64,000 bases of DNA from Acidimicrobiales bacterium (GTDB taxonomy: Bacteria > Actinomycetota > Acidimicrobiia > Acidimicrobiales > SZUA-35), in NCBI GenBank assembly GCA_028285495.1, contig JANQPB010000001.1:62001-126000 (forward strand), read 5' to 3'. Below are positions 33,911 through 42,822 of this stretch, piece by piece. Below the pieces are notes generated by a model that saw only the letters and a program-made list of their open reading frames with translations, did no database searches and was not told where the DNA came from. The stretch's first letter is position 1; each line of letters starts with the position of its first letter. Position numbers and translations under genes: made by a program.

Positions 33911-34597
33911 ATGGGTGCGCCGCGGATCCTGGTCGTCGACGACGAGGAGAACATCTCGTTCCTCGTCGCCTCGGCCCTCCGGCTCGCCGGCATGGAGGTC
34001 GAGGTCGCCGCCGCCGGTCACCCTGCGCTCCAGGAGGCCGAGCGGCTCCGCCCGGACGCCCTCGTGCTCGACGTCATGTTGCCCGACCTCGACGGCTTCG
34101 AGGTGCTCCGCCTGCTCCGCCAGCGCGGCCTCGACATGCCGGTGCTGTTCCTGACGGCCAAGACCGAGACCGTTGACCGGGTCCGCGGCCTGACCAGCGG
34201 GGGCGACGACTACATCACCAAGCCGTTCGCCCTGGAGGAGCTGGTGGCCCGGGTCCAGGTCGCCCTCAGACGAACCGGGACCACGACCACTGCGGCGGCC
34301 AGGCTCGAGGTGGCCGACCTCGTGCTCGACGACGACGCCCACCTCGTGCTCCGGGCCGGCGAGCCGGTCCACTTGACACCGACCGAGTACAAGCTGTGTC
34401 GGCTGCTGATGACCAACGCCGGCCGGGTCCTGTCCAGGGCCCAGATCCTCGACCACGTCTGGGACTACGACTTCGACGGCGAATCGGCGATCGTCGAGAC
34501 GTTCATCTCGTCGCTGCGGAAGAAGATCGACCACGTCGAGCCCCGGCTGATCGAGACCGTTCGTGGCGTCGGCTACACGATTCGCCCACCGGCATGA
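33911..34597 (+). CDS. OmpR/PhoB-family response regulator
   Basis: 228 residues. The receiver domain has acidic residues DDE at 10-12, phospho-acceptor Asp54 in VLDVMLPDLDG, the Thr in FLTAKTE and Lys104 in DYITKPF. The C-terminal winged helix (about 130-226) has LTPTEYKLCRLLMTNAGRVL, and SRAQILDHVWDYDF and IETVRGVGYTI, as in PrrA/MprA/TcrA-type regulators. The sensor kinase follows 16 bp downstream. The upstream triple CAGG repeat, shared with the exporter operon, is its probable binding site. Confidence 0.95.
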   Translation: MGAPRILVVDDEENISFLVASALRLAGMEVEVAAAGHPALQEAERLRPDALVLDVMLPDLDGFEVLRLLRQRGLDMPVLFLTAKTETVDRVRGLTSGGDDYITKPFALEELVARVQVALRRTGTTTTAAARLEVADLVLDDDAHLVLRAGEPVHLTPTEYKLCRLLMTNAGRVLSRAQILDHVWDYDFDGESAIVETFISSLRKKIDHVEPRLIETVRGVGYTIRPPA

Positions 34598-34613
34598 GCG
34601 ACGGACCCGACCG

Positions 34614-36041
34614 ATGACCCTGCGGGCGCGGCTCCTGGCGACGGCGGTCGGCGTGCTCCTCCTGCTCGTCGCCCTGCTGGCCGCCACCGTGACCCGCCAG
34701 CGAGCGGTGCTGCTGGCCCAGGTCGACGAGCAGCTCGAGACCGTCGCCGCGGCGCTGAGCCGCACCCCCCGCCCGATCGCACCGCTCGGGCCGCTGGTCG
34801 ACCAGGCGGCGGACGGCCCCCCGACGGGCGACTTCTACTTCGCCGTCCTCCGACCGGACGACGAGCTGCTGGCGATCGTGACGCCCGTGTCCCATCCCGG
34901 CTTCGCCCCGGAGCCGGACGGTCTGGCCGAGCGGGCGATCGCCATCGAACCGGGCGACGTCGGTCCGATCGAGCCGTTCACCGTCGACTCGGTGGACGGA
35001 CCCGGTCGGGCCAGGACGATCGTCATCCGGATCGACGACGAGCTGTCGGTGGTCATCGCCCGGTCGACCGACCGGATCGACGAGGCCCAGCGGCAACTGG
35101 CGCTCACGGCCGGCGCGGCCGTGAGCGCTGTCGCCGCCGTGCTTGCGCTGGTGCTGTGGTGGGTCGATCGTCTCGGGCTCCAGCCGATCAGGCGCCTGAC
35201 CCGGGCGGCCGAGGACATCGCCGCCGGCCGGTCGGAGCGCCGGGTCGAGCACCCGCCGACGACCACCGAGGCCGGTCGCCTCGGGTCGGCCTTCAACACG
35301 ATGCTCGATGCCCGCCAGGAGGCCGAGGACCGGCAGCGCCGGTTCGTGGCCGACGCCTCCCACGAGCTCCGCACGCCGCTGACCACCCTCCGGGGCTACG
35401 CCGCGCTGCACCGCTCGGGTGGGCTGACCACGCCCGAGGCGGTCGACGACGCCATGGGTCGGATCCGGGTCGAGGCCGGTCGGATGTCGGCACTGGTCGA
35501 GAGCCTCCTGGCCCTGGCCTCGCTCGACGACGAGCGACCCCTCGACCTGACGTCGGTCGACCTGTCCCGGCTGCTCGTCGACATCGGGGCCGACGCCGCC
35601 GCGGTGCAGCCCGACCGCCCGGTGCGGACCGACGGGGTCGAGCCCGGGCTCGTCGTCCTGGCCGATCGCGACCTGCTGACCCAGGCCGTCACGGCGGCCA
35701 CCACCAATGCCATGCGCCACACCCCGCCGGAGGCCGGCCTCGCCCTGTCGGCCAGAGCCGCCACCGATCCGGCCGGCGGGCCGACGACGGTCATCGAGAT
35801 CGCCGATCGGGGGCCCGGCATCGCCGCCGATCACCTCCCCCACCTGTTCGATCGGTTCTACCGGGTCGGCTACGACCGCGCCGCCACCGGCGGGCGCGGC
35901 CTCGGGCTCGCCATCGCCAGGACCGTCGTCGAGGCCCACGGGGGCACCATCGGCGCCCGCTCCGAGCCTGGTCGGGGCACGACGATCACCATCGAGCTAC
36001 CGGCCGGCGGGGACGAGCCCGACTCGACGCGCCGGCACTAG
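34614..36041 (+). CDS. Sensor histidine kinase with HAMP domain
   Basis: 475 residues. Two membrane helices (about 7-26 and 163-184) flank an extracellular sensor domain of about 135 residues. HAMP (about 186-240) is followed by HisKA with His250 in DASHELRTPLTTLRGY, and the HATPase domain with NAMRHTPP, IADRGPGI and GGRGLGLAI boxes. It is the cognate partner of the OmpR-type regulator. The extracellular domain presumably senses an envelope signal or a compound exported by the upstream MacAB-like pump. A hairpin lies just past the stop. Confidence 0.94.
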   Translation: MTLRARLLATAVGVLLLLVALLAATVTRQRAVLLAQVDEQLETVAAALSRTPRPIAPLGPLVDQAADGPPTGDFYFAVLRPDDELLAIVTPVSHPGFAPEPDGLAERAIAIEPGDVGPIEPFTVDSVDGPGRARTIVIRIDDELSVVIARSTDRIDEAQRQLALTAGAAVSAVAAVLALVLWWVDRLGLQPIRRLTRAAEDIAAGRSERRVEHPPTTTEAGRLGSAFNTMLDARQEAEDRQRRFVADASHELRTPLTTLRGYAALHRSGGLTTPEAVDDAMGRIRVEAGRMSALVESLLALASLDDERPLDLTSVDLSRLLVDIGADAAAVQPDRPVRTDGVEPGLVVLADRDLLTQAVTAATTNAMRHTPPEAGLALSARAATDPAGGPTTVIEIADRGPGIAADHLPHLFDRFYRVGYDRAATGGRGLGLAIARTVVEAHGGTIGARSEPGRGTTITIELPAGGDEPDSTRRH

Positions 36042-36065
36042 CAGGGTGGTGAAGACCGCCGACGA

Positions 36066-36090
36066 GGGTGTCGGCGTCCAGACGCCACCC
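36066..36090 (+). terminator. Hairpin after the two-component operon
   Basis: GGCGTC (36073-36078) and GACGCC (36081-36086) pair across a 2-nt loop. Outer GGGT (36066-36069) and ACCC (36087-36090) extend the stem with an internal bulge. It lies 25 bp past the histidine kinase stop. No T-tract. Confidence 0.45.
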
Positions 36091-36202
36091 GGTCGAGGAC
36101 GCAGGATTCGCCACAGCTCGTGAGCGCCCTGGCGGATCCGAGGACGACGCGTGGGCGGATGGATGGGCGTCGAGAGGCCGTCATGTGACCTCCAGCGCGC
36201 CG

Positions 36203-37360
36203 CTAGTTGTCGAGCACGTCACCAACCGAGATCGGGCCGTCCGGGCGCCAGAAGGCGCCGTCGGGGAAGAAGGTGACGTAGTCCTCGGGGAACGACGTGA
36301 ACCCGGGCAGGCGATCGAGGTCCTGGTCGGTGCCATCGATCCCGAGCCCGGTCGCCGGGTCCCAGCGCCCCGGCCCGTCGACCTCGATCAGCACCGCACC
36401 ACCGGCCGCGGTGGAGCCGTCGGCGCCGTCGAGCCGGAGCTCGACCGTCCGGTCGTCGAGCAGGCGGGAGAGCACCGCCCAGTTGTCGGTGCCGGGGTCG
36501 ACGACAACGGCGATGGCGACGTCGCCGACGGTCGAGTTGGCCACCCCGACCTGGCGGACGTCGGGCACCGGGTGGGCGACCGATGCGTCGCCGAGCTCGA
36601 CGACGACCGCCAGCTGGTCGACGGCGAAGCCGCTGATGTCACCGGGGGCGGCGAGGGCGAACGACTCGGGGTTGTTCTCGAGCCAGTCGCCCCAGGTGGT
36701 CAGCGTCGATGGCAGCAGCTCGAGCCGGGCCCCGGTGAGCGGGCCGATGATGGCCTCACCCCGAGGCTGGCTCCACACGCTTCCGGTCTCGTGGTCGAAC
36801 CAGGTCATGGCGTTGCCGAACAGGGCCCCGTAGTTGCCGAGCACGATGGGCCGACCGTCGATCTCGCGGCGATGGACCATCGCCGTGCCGCACAGCGGTC
36901 ACCAGGTGACGAACGTCGGGATCCCCCGGTGCAGGTCGACGACGATCTCCCGCCGGTTGAGGAAGGCGACCGGGTAGGCCCTGGCCTCGCCCTCCAGGTC
37001 GACGCCGATGATCAGCTCGTCCGGTTGCCAGCCGGCGTCGTCGGCCAGCACGAACCGCGGTTGGTAGACCGGCAGGATCTCGTCGTGGTCGAGGACCCGG
37101 CGCCAGGCTCCGTCCGGGATCGGCTCGCCGGCCTCGACGGGGTCGAACAGGTCGTCGGGCAGGCGACCGGAGACACCCTGGAACCCGTCCGGGTGGAACG
37201 AGCCGTCCGGGCTGGTCTCGAACACCGGGTCCGACCAGGTGCAGGCCGAGACGAGGAGGACCAGGGCGCCTGCGATGACCAACGGGCCGGCCAGGAGGGG
37301 GAACGTGCGGACCGGTGGGGAGAGGAGAACCGGTGTCGACTTCGGCCGGCCCGTGGTCAT
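36203..37360 (-). CDS. DUF3179 lipoprotein, probable selenoprotein with UPLC motif (in-frame TGA at 36899-36901)
   Basis: 385 residues if TGA is read as selenocysteine. The signal peptide ends LLVSAC, a lipobox with Cys40. The DUF3179 domain includes DELIIGVDLEGEARAYPVAF and RREIVVDLHRGIPTFVTW, and then TGA at 36899-36901 (residue 154) followed by P-L-C-G-T-A-M. DUF3179 proteins have T-Y-C-P-L-C-G-x-A here, so the TGA is at the first Cys of the CPLC motif; Cys157 is kept. The frame continues with GRPIVLGNYGALFGNAMTWF and HETGSVWSQPRGEAIIGPLT, both family landmarks, and a C-terminal extension of about 100 residues. An 8-bp hairpin with loop GUC follows the TGA. Function of DUF3179 is unknown; Sec at this site argues for a redox-active dithiol. 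A conventional gene finder would split it in two. Confidence 0.87.
36867..36885 (-). promoter_or_regulatory. SECIS-like hairpin downstream of the DUF3179 TGA
   Basis: CGGCGAUG pairs perfectly with CAUCGCCG around a 3-nt GUC loop. The loop starts 22 nt after the TGA. The apical sequence GGUC also occurs at a similar distance in the E. coli fdhF SECIS as I remember it, where the G and U contact SelB. The position, stability and loop fit a bacterial SECIS well. Confidence 0.68.
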
Positions 37361-37450
37361 CGAGGAGGAAACGATCGAGCCCGCTCCGCCATTCCGCGTC
37401 ACCGGCCGAAAGGTCGAGCGAGACCGCTGGCGGTCGGGCAGGATGGGCCG

Positions 37451-38185
37451 ATGCTGCGCTGGTTGACCGCCTTCGTCGACGTCCCCACCGATCGCTTCGA
37501 GGCCACGGTCGACTTCTGGGCGACGGCGACCGGCACCACCCGCTCGGCCCGTCGCGGCGATCGCGACCAGTTCGTCAGCCTCCTGCCGGCGTCGGGCACC
37601 GACCACCTCCGGGTCCAGTCGCTCGACGGTCGGCCCCGGGTCCACCTCGACCTCCACGTCGACTCGATCCCCGATGCGGTCGACCGGGCCGTCGAGCTCG
37701 GGGGCGAGGAGGTGGCCAGGCCCGGACACGCCATCCTGCGGTCGCCCGGCGGGTTCGTGTTCTGCTTCGTCGACCACGGCGGCACCGGCGAGCGGAGCCC
37801 CCGGCTGACCGACCCCGTCGAGCACCGGCTCGACGTCGTCTGCATCGATGCGCCGCCGGCCGCCTTCGAGGACGAGTACCGCTTCTGGTCGGCCCTCACC
37901 GACCAGCAGCTCAGCCCCGTCAACGACGACTTCCCCGAGTTCGCCGGACTGGCCCTGCGCCACCAGGGGTTGCCGTGGAACCTGCTGGTCCAGCGCCTCG
38001 GCGACGACGACGGGCGGGTCGGCGCCGAGGCCCACCTCGACGTGTCGGCCGGCGATCGGTTCGACGCCGTGGTCGACCGACACGTCGGCCTCGGGGCCGA
38101 GGTCGACCGCCGCTTCGAGCACTGGGCGGTCCTGCGCGACCCGGCCGGCCTGGCCTACTGCGTGACCGACCGCAACCCCGACTAG
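37451..38185 (+). CDS. Two-domain VOC (glyoxalase-like) protein
   Basis: 244 residues made of two glyoxalase-like halves (about 1-118 and 125-244). Each has the strand-helix start (FVDVPTDRFEATVDFWATAT; VCIDAPPAAFEDEYRFWSAL) and a C-terminal strand (RSPGGFVFCFVDH; RDPAGLAYCVTDR). The paired-module form resembles actinobacterial glyoxalase-like/DUF-VOC proteins, some linked to drug resistance or bleomycin-type ligand binding. Metal ligands are not clear, so it may be a binding protein. It diverges from the DUF3179 gene with 90 bp between. Confidence 0.83.
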   Translation: MLRWLTAFVDVPTDRFEATVDFWATATGTTRSARRGDRDQFVSLLPASGTDHLRVQSLDGRPRVHLDLHVDSIPDAVDRAVELGGEEVARPGHAILRSPGGFVFCFVDHGGTGERSPRLTDPVEHRLDVVCIDAPPAAFEDEYRFWSALTDQQLSPVNDDFPEFAGLALRHQGLPWNLLVQRLGDDDGRVGAEAHLDVSAGDRFDAVVDRHVGLGAEVDRRFEHWAVLRDPAGLAYCVTDRNPD

Positions 38186-38260
38186 ATCGCCGCCGGCGAT
38201 GGGTCGCCCACACCGAATCTGAGAACGGGGTCCAGGGCGGCGGCGGTACTCTGGCAGACG

Positions 38261-39916
38261 ATGACCACCCCCGTTCTCGTCGCCGTCGCCTGGCCCTATG
38301 CGTCGGGTTCGCGCCACCTCGGCCACCTGGCCGGCGCCTACCTGCCCGCCGACATCTTCGCCCGCCAGCAGCGAATGGTCGGCAACGAGGTGCTGATGGT
38401 CTCCGGCTCCGACGTGCACGGCACGCCGATCACCGTCCGGGCCGAGGACGAGGCCGTCAGCCCCGAGGTGATCGTCGATCGCTACCACTCGGAGTTCGTC
38501 CGCCAGTGGGAGCAGCTCGGCATGAGCTGGGACAACTACACCACCACGGGCACCGAGCACCACGCCAGGGTCACCCAGGAGATGTTCCTGGCCCAGCTGG
38601 CCGAGGGCCACATCGACGCCCGCGTCTCCGAGCAGCTGTTCGACCCCGAACGGGAGCGGTTCCTGCCCGACCGGTTCGTCGAGGGCACCTGCCCCCACTG
38701 CGGGTACCCGGACGCCAGGGGCGACCAGTGTGACAACTGCGGCCGCACGCTCGACCCGACCGACCTGATCGACCCCCGATCGAAGCTGTCGGGGGCCACC
38801 CCGGTGCTGCGCGAGACCGAGCACTTCTACTACCGCTACTCCGACTTCACCGATCGGCTGAAGCCCTACCTCGAGAGCCGCAAGGGCTGGCGGCCCCATG
38901 TGCTCAACTTCGCGCTCGGCTTCATCGAGGAGGGACTGCTCGACCGGGCGATCACCCGCGACATCGAGTGGGGGGTCGAGCTCCCGGTCGACGACCTCGG
39001 GCCGGGCAAGCGGATCTACGTGTGGTACGACGCCGTGATCGGCTACCTGTCGGCGTCGCAGGAGTGGGCCGAGCAGACCGGCGACCCGGGTCGCTGGCAC
39101 CACTGGTGGCACAACGACGATGCCCGCCACGTCTACTTCATCGGCAAGGACAACATCCCGTTCCACGCGCTGTTCTGGCCGGCCCAGCTCCTCGGCGTGG
39201 CCGATCGGCTGGAGGGGGGCGCGCTCCGCCTCCCCGACGACATCCCGGCCAACCAGTACGTCACCTTCAAGGGGGGCAAGGCGTCGGCCAGTCGGGGCAT
39301 CGGCCTGACGATCGACGAGGGCCTGGAGCGGTTCCAGCCGGACGCCCTCCGCTACGCCCTGGCCGCCGCCTTCCCCGAGCAGGCCGACACCGAGATCTCC
39401 GAGGAGCAGATCGGGGCCAGGATCAACGAGGAGCTGGTGGCGACCTGGGGCAACCTGGTCAATCGGGTGCTGACGATGGTCAACAAGAACTGCGACGGCG
39501 CAGTGCCATCGCCGGGGCCGACGACCGACGCCGACACCGCCCTGCTCGACGGGATCGACGACCAACTGGCCAAGGCTGGCGAGCAGTTCGAGGCCGTGCA
39601 GCTCCGGGCGGCGCTGCGAACCGGGATGGACGCCGCCCAGTCGGTCAACCAGTACCTCACGGCGACCGAGCCGTGGAAGCTCCTCAAGACCGACCTCGAC
39701 CGGGCCCGCACCGTGCTCCACACGGCCCTCGGCGCGATCAACGGGGTGCGGGTGATGCTCGCCCCCTACCTGCCGTTCTCGGCCGCCGCCCTCGACGGGA
39801 TCCTGGGCGAGCCGAGCGGTTGGCGCCGTGACGAGCTCGAGGTCGGCCGCCGCATCGACAAGCCGACCCCGTTGTTCCAGAAGATCGACGTGGTGGCCGA
39901 GCCGGCCGGCGATTGA
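38261..39916 (+). CDS. metG: Methionyl-tRNA synthetase
   Basis: 551 residues. Charges tRNA-Met. The class I signature is in PYASGSRHLGHLAGAYLPAD. A zinc knuckle CPHCGYPDARGDQCDNCGRT (about 143-162) is the MetG insertion. The KMSKS-equivalent loop is atypical, FKGGKASASRGIG, a pattern seen in some actinobacterial MetG enzymes. The anticodon-binding helical domain (about 385-551) ends RIDKPTPLFQKID. There is no C-terminal tRNA-binding (EMAP-like) domain. TACTCT 8 nt before the ATG suggests a leaderless transcript. An MFS gene starts within its stop (TTGA). Confidence 0.96.
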   Translation: MTTPVLVAVAWPYASGSRHLGHLAGAYLPADIFARQQRMVGNEVLMVSGSDVHGTPITVRAEDEAVSPEVIVDRYHSEFVRQWEQLGMSWDNYTTTGTEHHARVTQEMFLAQLAEGHIDARVSEQLFDPERERFLPDRFVEGTCPHCGYPDARGDQCDNCGRTLDPTDLIDPRSKLSGATPVLRETEHFYYRYSDFTDRLKPYLESRKGWRPHVLNFALGFIEEGLLDRAITRDIEWGVELPVDDLGPGKRIYVWYDAVIGYLSASQEWAEQTGDPGRWHHWWHNDDARHVYFIGKDNIPFHALFWPAQLLGVADRLEGGALRLPDDIPANQYVTFKGGKASASRGIGLTIDEGLERFQPDALRYALAAAFPEQADTEISEEQIGARINEELVATWGNLVNRVLTMVNKNCDGAVPSPGPTTDADTALLDGIDDQLAKAGEQFEAVQLRAALRTGMDAAQSVNQYLTATEPWKLLKTDLDRARTVLHTALGAINGVRVMLAPYLPFSAAALDGILGEPSGWRRDELEVGRRIDKPTPLFQKIDVVAEPAGD

Positions 39917-41067
39917 CCACCGAAGCCGGCGCCGTCCGGGTCGGCCGTGACGAGCTGGCCCGGCTGACCGGGGCCAAGCTCGTCGCCAACGTCGGCGCCC
40001 GCTGGGTGCCGTTCTTCCTGCCGACCCTCACCACGGCGTTCTCGGCCACCACCCGTCAGCTCACCGTCGTGCTCGGGGTGGCCGAGCTGGCCGGCCTCGC
40101 CGCGCTGCCGGCCGGGCGTCAGCTCGACCGGGGCCGGGAGCGGCCGACGATCGTGCTCGCCCTCGGGCTGACCGCCGTCGGCGCGGCGCTGGCGCTGACC
40201 GGGCGCTTCGCCGCCTTCGCCGTCGGCACCGTGCTCACGATCCTCGGGGTGGCGCTGTGCACGGTGGCCGGCCACACCTACCTGAGCCGGCGGGTGGCGT
40301 TCCATCGACGGGCCAGGGTGCTGGCGCTGTTCGAGACGTCGTGGGCCCTGTCGCTGCTGATCGGGGCCCCGGTTGCGGCCGTACTGATCACCCTGGTCGG
40401 TTGGCGCGGGCCCTACGTCGCCATCGGGGTGGCCGCGGTGGTCCTGATGGTCGTCGTGGCTCGGGGTCGTTCGGTCACGCCGTTGCTGCCCGACGTCGAC
40501 GGGGCCGCCCCGGGCGGCCGGCTCGGGCCGACCGCCTGGATCGCCATCGCCGCGTCGTCGGCCATCGGCGTCACCGGGCTGACCACGATCGTGATCGCCG
40601 GCACCTGGCTCGACGAGGACCTCGGCGTCTCGACGGGCGGGGTCGGGCTGGTGGCGATGGCGTTCGGGGTTGCCGAGCTGGCGGCATCGTCGACATCGGC
40701 CGCCGTCGCCGACCGGGTCGGTCCGAACCGGGCCACCCGGCTCGCCCTGGTGATCACCATCGTCGGGCTGGTCGTCATGACCAGGGCCGGGGGATCGCTC
40801 CCGGTCGGCGCCTCCGGACTGGCGCTGTTCTTCCTCGGCTTCGAGTTCGCCATCGTGACGTCGTTCGCCCTGGTCAGCGAGGCGGTGCCGGGGGCCCGGG
40901 GCCGGGTCCTGGCCACCAACGTCGCCGTCGGGACGGTGCTGCGGGGCCTCGGCGTGATGGCCAGCGGCGGACTCTACGACGCCGCTGGCATCGCCGGGCC
41001 GGCGGGGCTGGCGATGGTCAGCGGGGTCGTCGCCATCGTGCTGCTGTCGGTGTTGGCCCGCCGCTGA
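39913..41067 (+). CDS. MFS transporter
   Basis: 384 residues, about eleven or twelve hydrophobic helices. It appears to start at TTG, overlapping the metG stop (TTGA). RQLDRGRERPTIVLALGLT is a loop 2-3 motif, RRVAFHRRARVLALFETSWALS is after helix 4, and SAAVADRVGPNRATRLALVI is the second-half loop. The pattern resembles drug or sugar efflux MFS proteins. Substrate unknown. Coupling to metG is unusual and probably reflects gene packing more than function. Confidence 0.85.
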   Translation: MTTEAGAVRVGRDELARLTGAKLVANVGARWVPFFLPTLTTAFSATTRQLTVVLGVAELAGLAALPAGRQLDRGRERPTIVLALGLTAVGAALALTGRFAAFAVGTVLTILGVALCTVAGHTYLSRRVAFHRRARVLALFETSWALSLLIGAPVAAVLITLVGWRGPYVAIGVAAVVLMVVVARGRSVTPLLPDVDGAAPGGRLGPTAWIAIAASSAIGVTGLTTIVIAGTWLDEDLGVSTGGVGLVAMAFGVAELAASSTSAAVADRVGPNRATRLALVITIVGLVVMTRAGGSLPVGASGLALFFLGFEFAIVTSFALVSEAVPGARGRVLATNVAVGTVLRGLGVMASGGLYDAAGIAGPAGLAMVSGVVAIVLLSVLARR

Positions 41068-41080
41068 CCGGCCGACGGCG

Positions 41081-42241
41081 CTAGCGGCTCGACAGCACCA
41101 TCGCCTCCGGCCCGGCCCCGGGGGTGTTGCCGCACCGGTAGGCGCCGGGGTCGGCGGCGGCCAGCAGCCCGAGGCAACGGCCGATGGCCTGCTGGCCGAG
41201 CGCGTTGGGGTGCAGGCTCTCCTGGGCCTCGCCCTGCAGCACGCCGGTGGAGAGATAGCGGGCCCACTCGGCGTCAGCCCCGTCGCCCTGGCTGGCGCCG
41301 TCGGCGCAGATCTCGCGACCCTCCAGGGCGTCCTGGAGGTCGAGGAACTCGACGCCCCGGTCGGCGGCGACGGCGGCCAGGCTGTCGGCCAGCATGGGCA
41401 CGAAGCCGTCGCGAGCCCAGGTGGCGTCGACGTTCCAGAACGGACAACCGCCGGTGAAGGTCCGGCTCCAGGTCCCCTGGCGGTAGCGGAACTCATCGCC
41501 GCTCGGTACCGGGGACGGGTAGCTCAGCAGGGCGATCCGGAAGCTGTCGGGGGCCTGGCCGGCGTCGGCCAGCACGGCCCTGACCTCGTCGATGGCCCGG
41601 CCGACGCCGGCCATCGCGTCCGGCAGGCGGGCATCGACGTTGCGCTGCTGGTCGGCGTTGCACGTCTGGCTCCACCACGAGTTGCTCAGCGCGTAGTCGA
41701 GGGCGCAGTCGAGGATGATCGCACCGAACCCGAGGTCGTTGCCCCCGACCGACACGACGACCAGCTCGACGTCGTGGGTGGCGGCCAACTCGGCCAGCTG
41801 ATCGGCCTGCGACGGCTCGCCCTTCAGGCCGACACCGCCCTCGGACGAGCGGACCAGGTTGACGGTGGAGGCGCCCGAGCAGGCCAGGTTGACCAGGGCG
41901 TCGGCGGCGATCCCGCTCGAGTCGACCGGCGAGACGTCGGAGCGATGGCAGCCGGAGGCGTTGGTCGAGCCGTAGATCCGATTCGGGGCGTACCGCCAGA
42001 ACCACCCGCGGCGGTAGGCCGCCCGATCGGTGCCACGACGGTCGCCGTAGTCCCGAGCGTGGTTGCCCTCCCAGCGGCCGGCCTCGCCCGAGATGTAGCT
42101 GTCGCCGAGGGCGACGACGGCAGTCGGCCGGGTCGCGGGGGTTGCGGTCTCGGCCTCGGTGGCAGCCGACGCCGGCACCGAGGCCACGAGCGCTGCGGCG
42201 ATGGCCGACAGGGCCAGGAGAGCGGTGATCGATCGGCGCAC
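41081..42241 (-). CDS. Secreted SGNH/GDSL hydrolase
   Basis: 386 residues with a cleavable signal peptide (residues 1-27, ending PASAATEA). The SGNH blocks are present: Ser48 in VALGDSYISGEAG, the Gly in the CSGAST region, Asn in VSVGGNDLGF, and the catalytic His in ESLHPNALGQ. Seven or more Cys residues suggest disulfides. This matches the Streptomyces-type secreted SGNH lipase/esterase group, acting on lipids or esters outside the cell. It starts at GTG with a GGGAGG ribosome site 5 nt upstream. Confidence 0.9.
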   Translation of the reverse strand: MRRSITALLALSAIAAALVASVPASAATEAETATPATRPTAVVALGDSYISGEAGRWEGNHARDYGDRRGTDRAAYRRGWFWRYAPNRIYGSTNASGCHRSDVSPVDSSGIAADALVNLACSGASTVNLVRSSEGGVGLKGEPSQADQLAELAATHDVELVVVSVGGNDLGFGAIILDCALDYALSNSWWSQTCNADQQRNVDARLPDAMAGVGRAIDEVRAVLADAGQAPDSFRIALLSYPSPVPSGDEFRYRQGTWSRTFTGGCPFWNVDATWARDGFVPMLADSLAAVAADRGVEFLDLQDALEGREICADGASQGDGADAEWARYLSTGVLQGEAQESLHPNALGQQAIGRCLGLLAAADPGAYRCGNTPGAGPEAMVLSSR

Positions 42242-42332
42242 GGGTTCCTCCCGGTTCGCATGGCGCTGGCGGGCGCAGGCTCCAAGGCTAGCCGGGTCGG
42301 TTGGGGTCGATCCGATCGGCTAGACATGGCGG

Positions 42333-42818
42333 GTGAGCGAGCTCAGACTCCGCCCGGCCGTTCGTGGCCTCATGATCGATCCGAAGGATCGCGTCCTGCT
42401 CGTCCGGCTGGAGTTCGACGACTGGACGGGCTGGGTGCTGCCGGGGGGCGGCAAGGAGCCGGGCGAGGACGACGCCACGGCCCTACGACGGGAGCTGGTC
42501 GAGGAGACCGGGGTGCCCCAGGTGTTCAAGGGGCCGATGCTGTGGGTCCGGAGGATGACCAGGCGCAACGGGTTCGGCGAGTGGGACGGCCAGGAGGAGA
42601 CCGTCTACCTGGTGCCCTGCCACGAGTTCGAGGTCGACCCGACGATGACCGACGCCGAGCTGGCCGAGGAGGGCCTGGTCGAGCACCGCTGGTGGTCGGT
42701 CGAGGAGCTGGCGGCGACGGGCGCCGTGCTCCGACCGGCCGGGCTCCCCGACCTGGTCCGCGAGATCCTCGAGCACGGTGCCCCCGAGCACCCGCACCTG
42801 TTCGAGGACCACACCTGA
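42333..42818 (+). CDS. NUDIX hydrolase
   Basis: 161 residues. The Nudix box is complete: GGKEPGEDDATALRRELVEE and then TGV fit the G-x5-E-x7-REUxEExGU consensus. The N-terminus RPAVRGLMIDPKDRVLLVRL is typical. These enzymes hydrolyse nucleoside diphosphates linked to another moiety; the substrate cannot be predicted. It starts at GTG with TAGACA upstream. It converges on the RibD-like gene with 4 bp between their stops. Confidence 0.92.
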   Translation: MSELRLRPAVRGLMIDPKDRVLLVRLEFDDWTGWVLPGGGKEPGEDDATALRRELVEETGVPQVFKGPMLWVRRMTRRNGFGEWDGQEETVYLVPCHEFEVDPTMTDAELAEEGLVEHRWWSVEELAATGAVLRPAGLPDLVREILEHGAPEHPHLFEDHT

Positions 42819-42822
42819 CGGC

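Noticed and set aside
36203..36880. A separate 225-residue gene starting MVHRREIDG.
   Set aside because: The Met is seven codons after the TGA and inside the DUF3179 core. It is the second part of the gene at 36203-37360.
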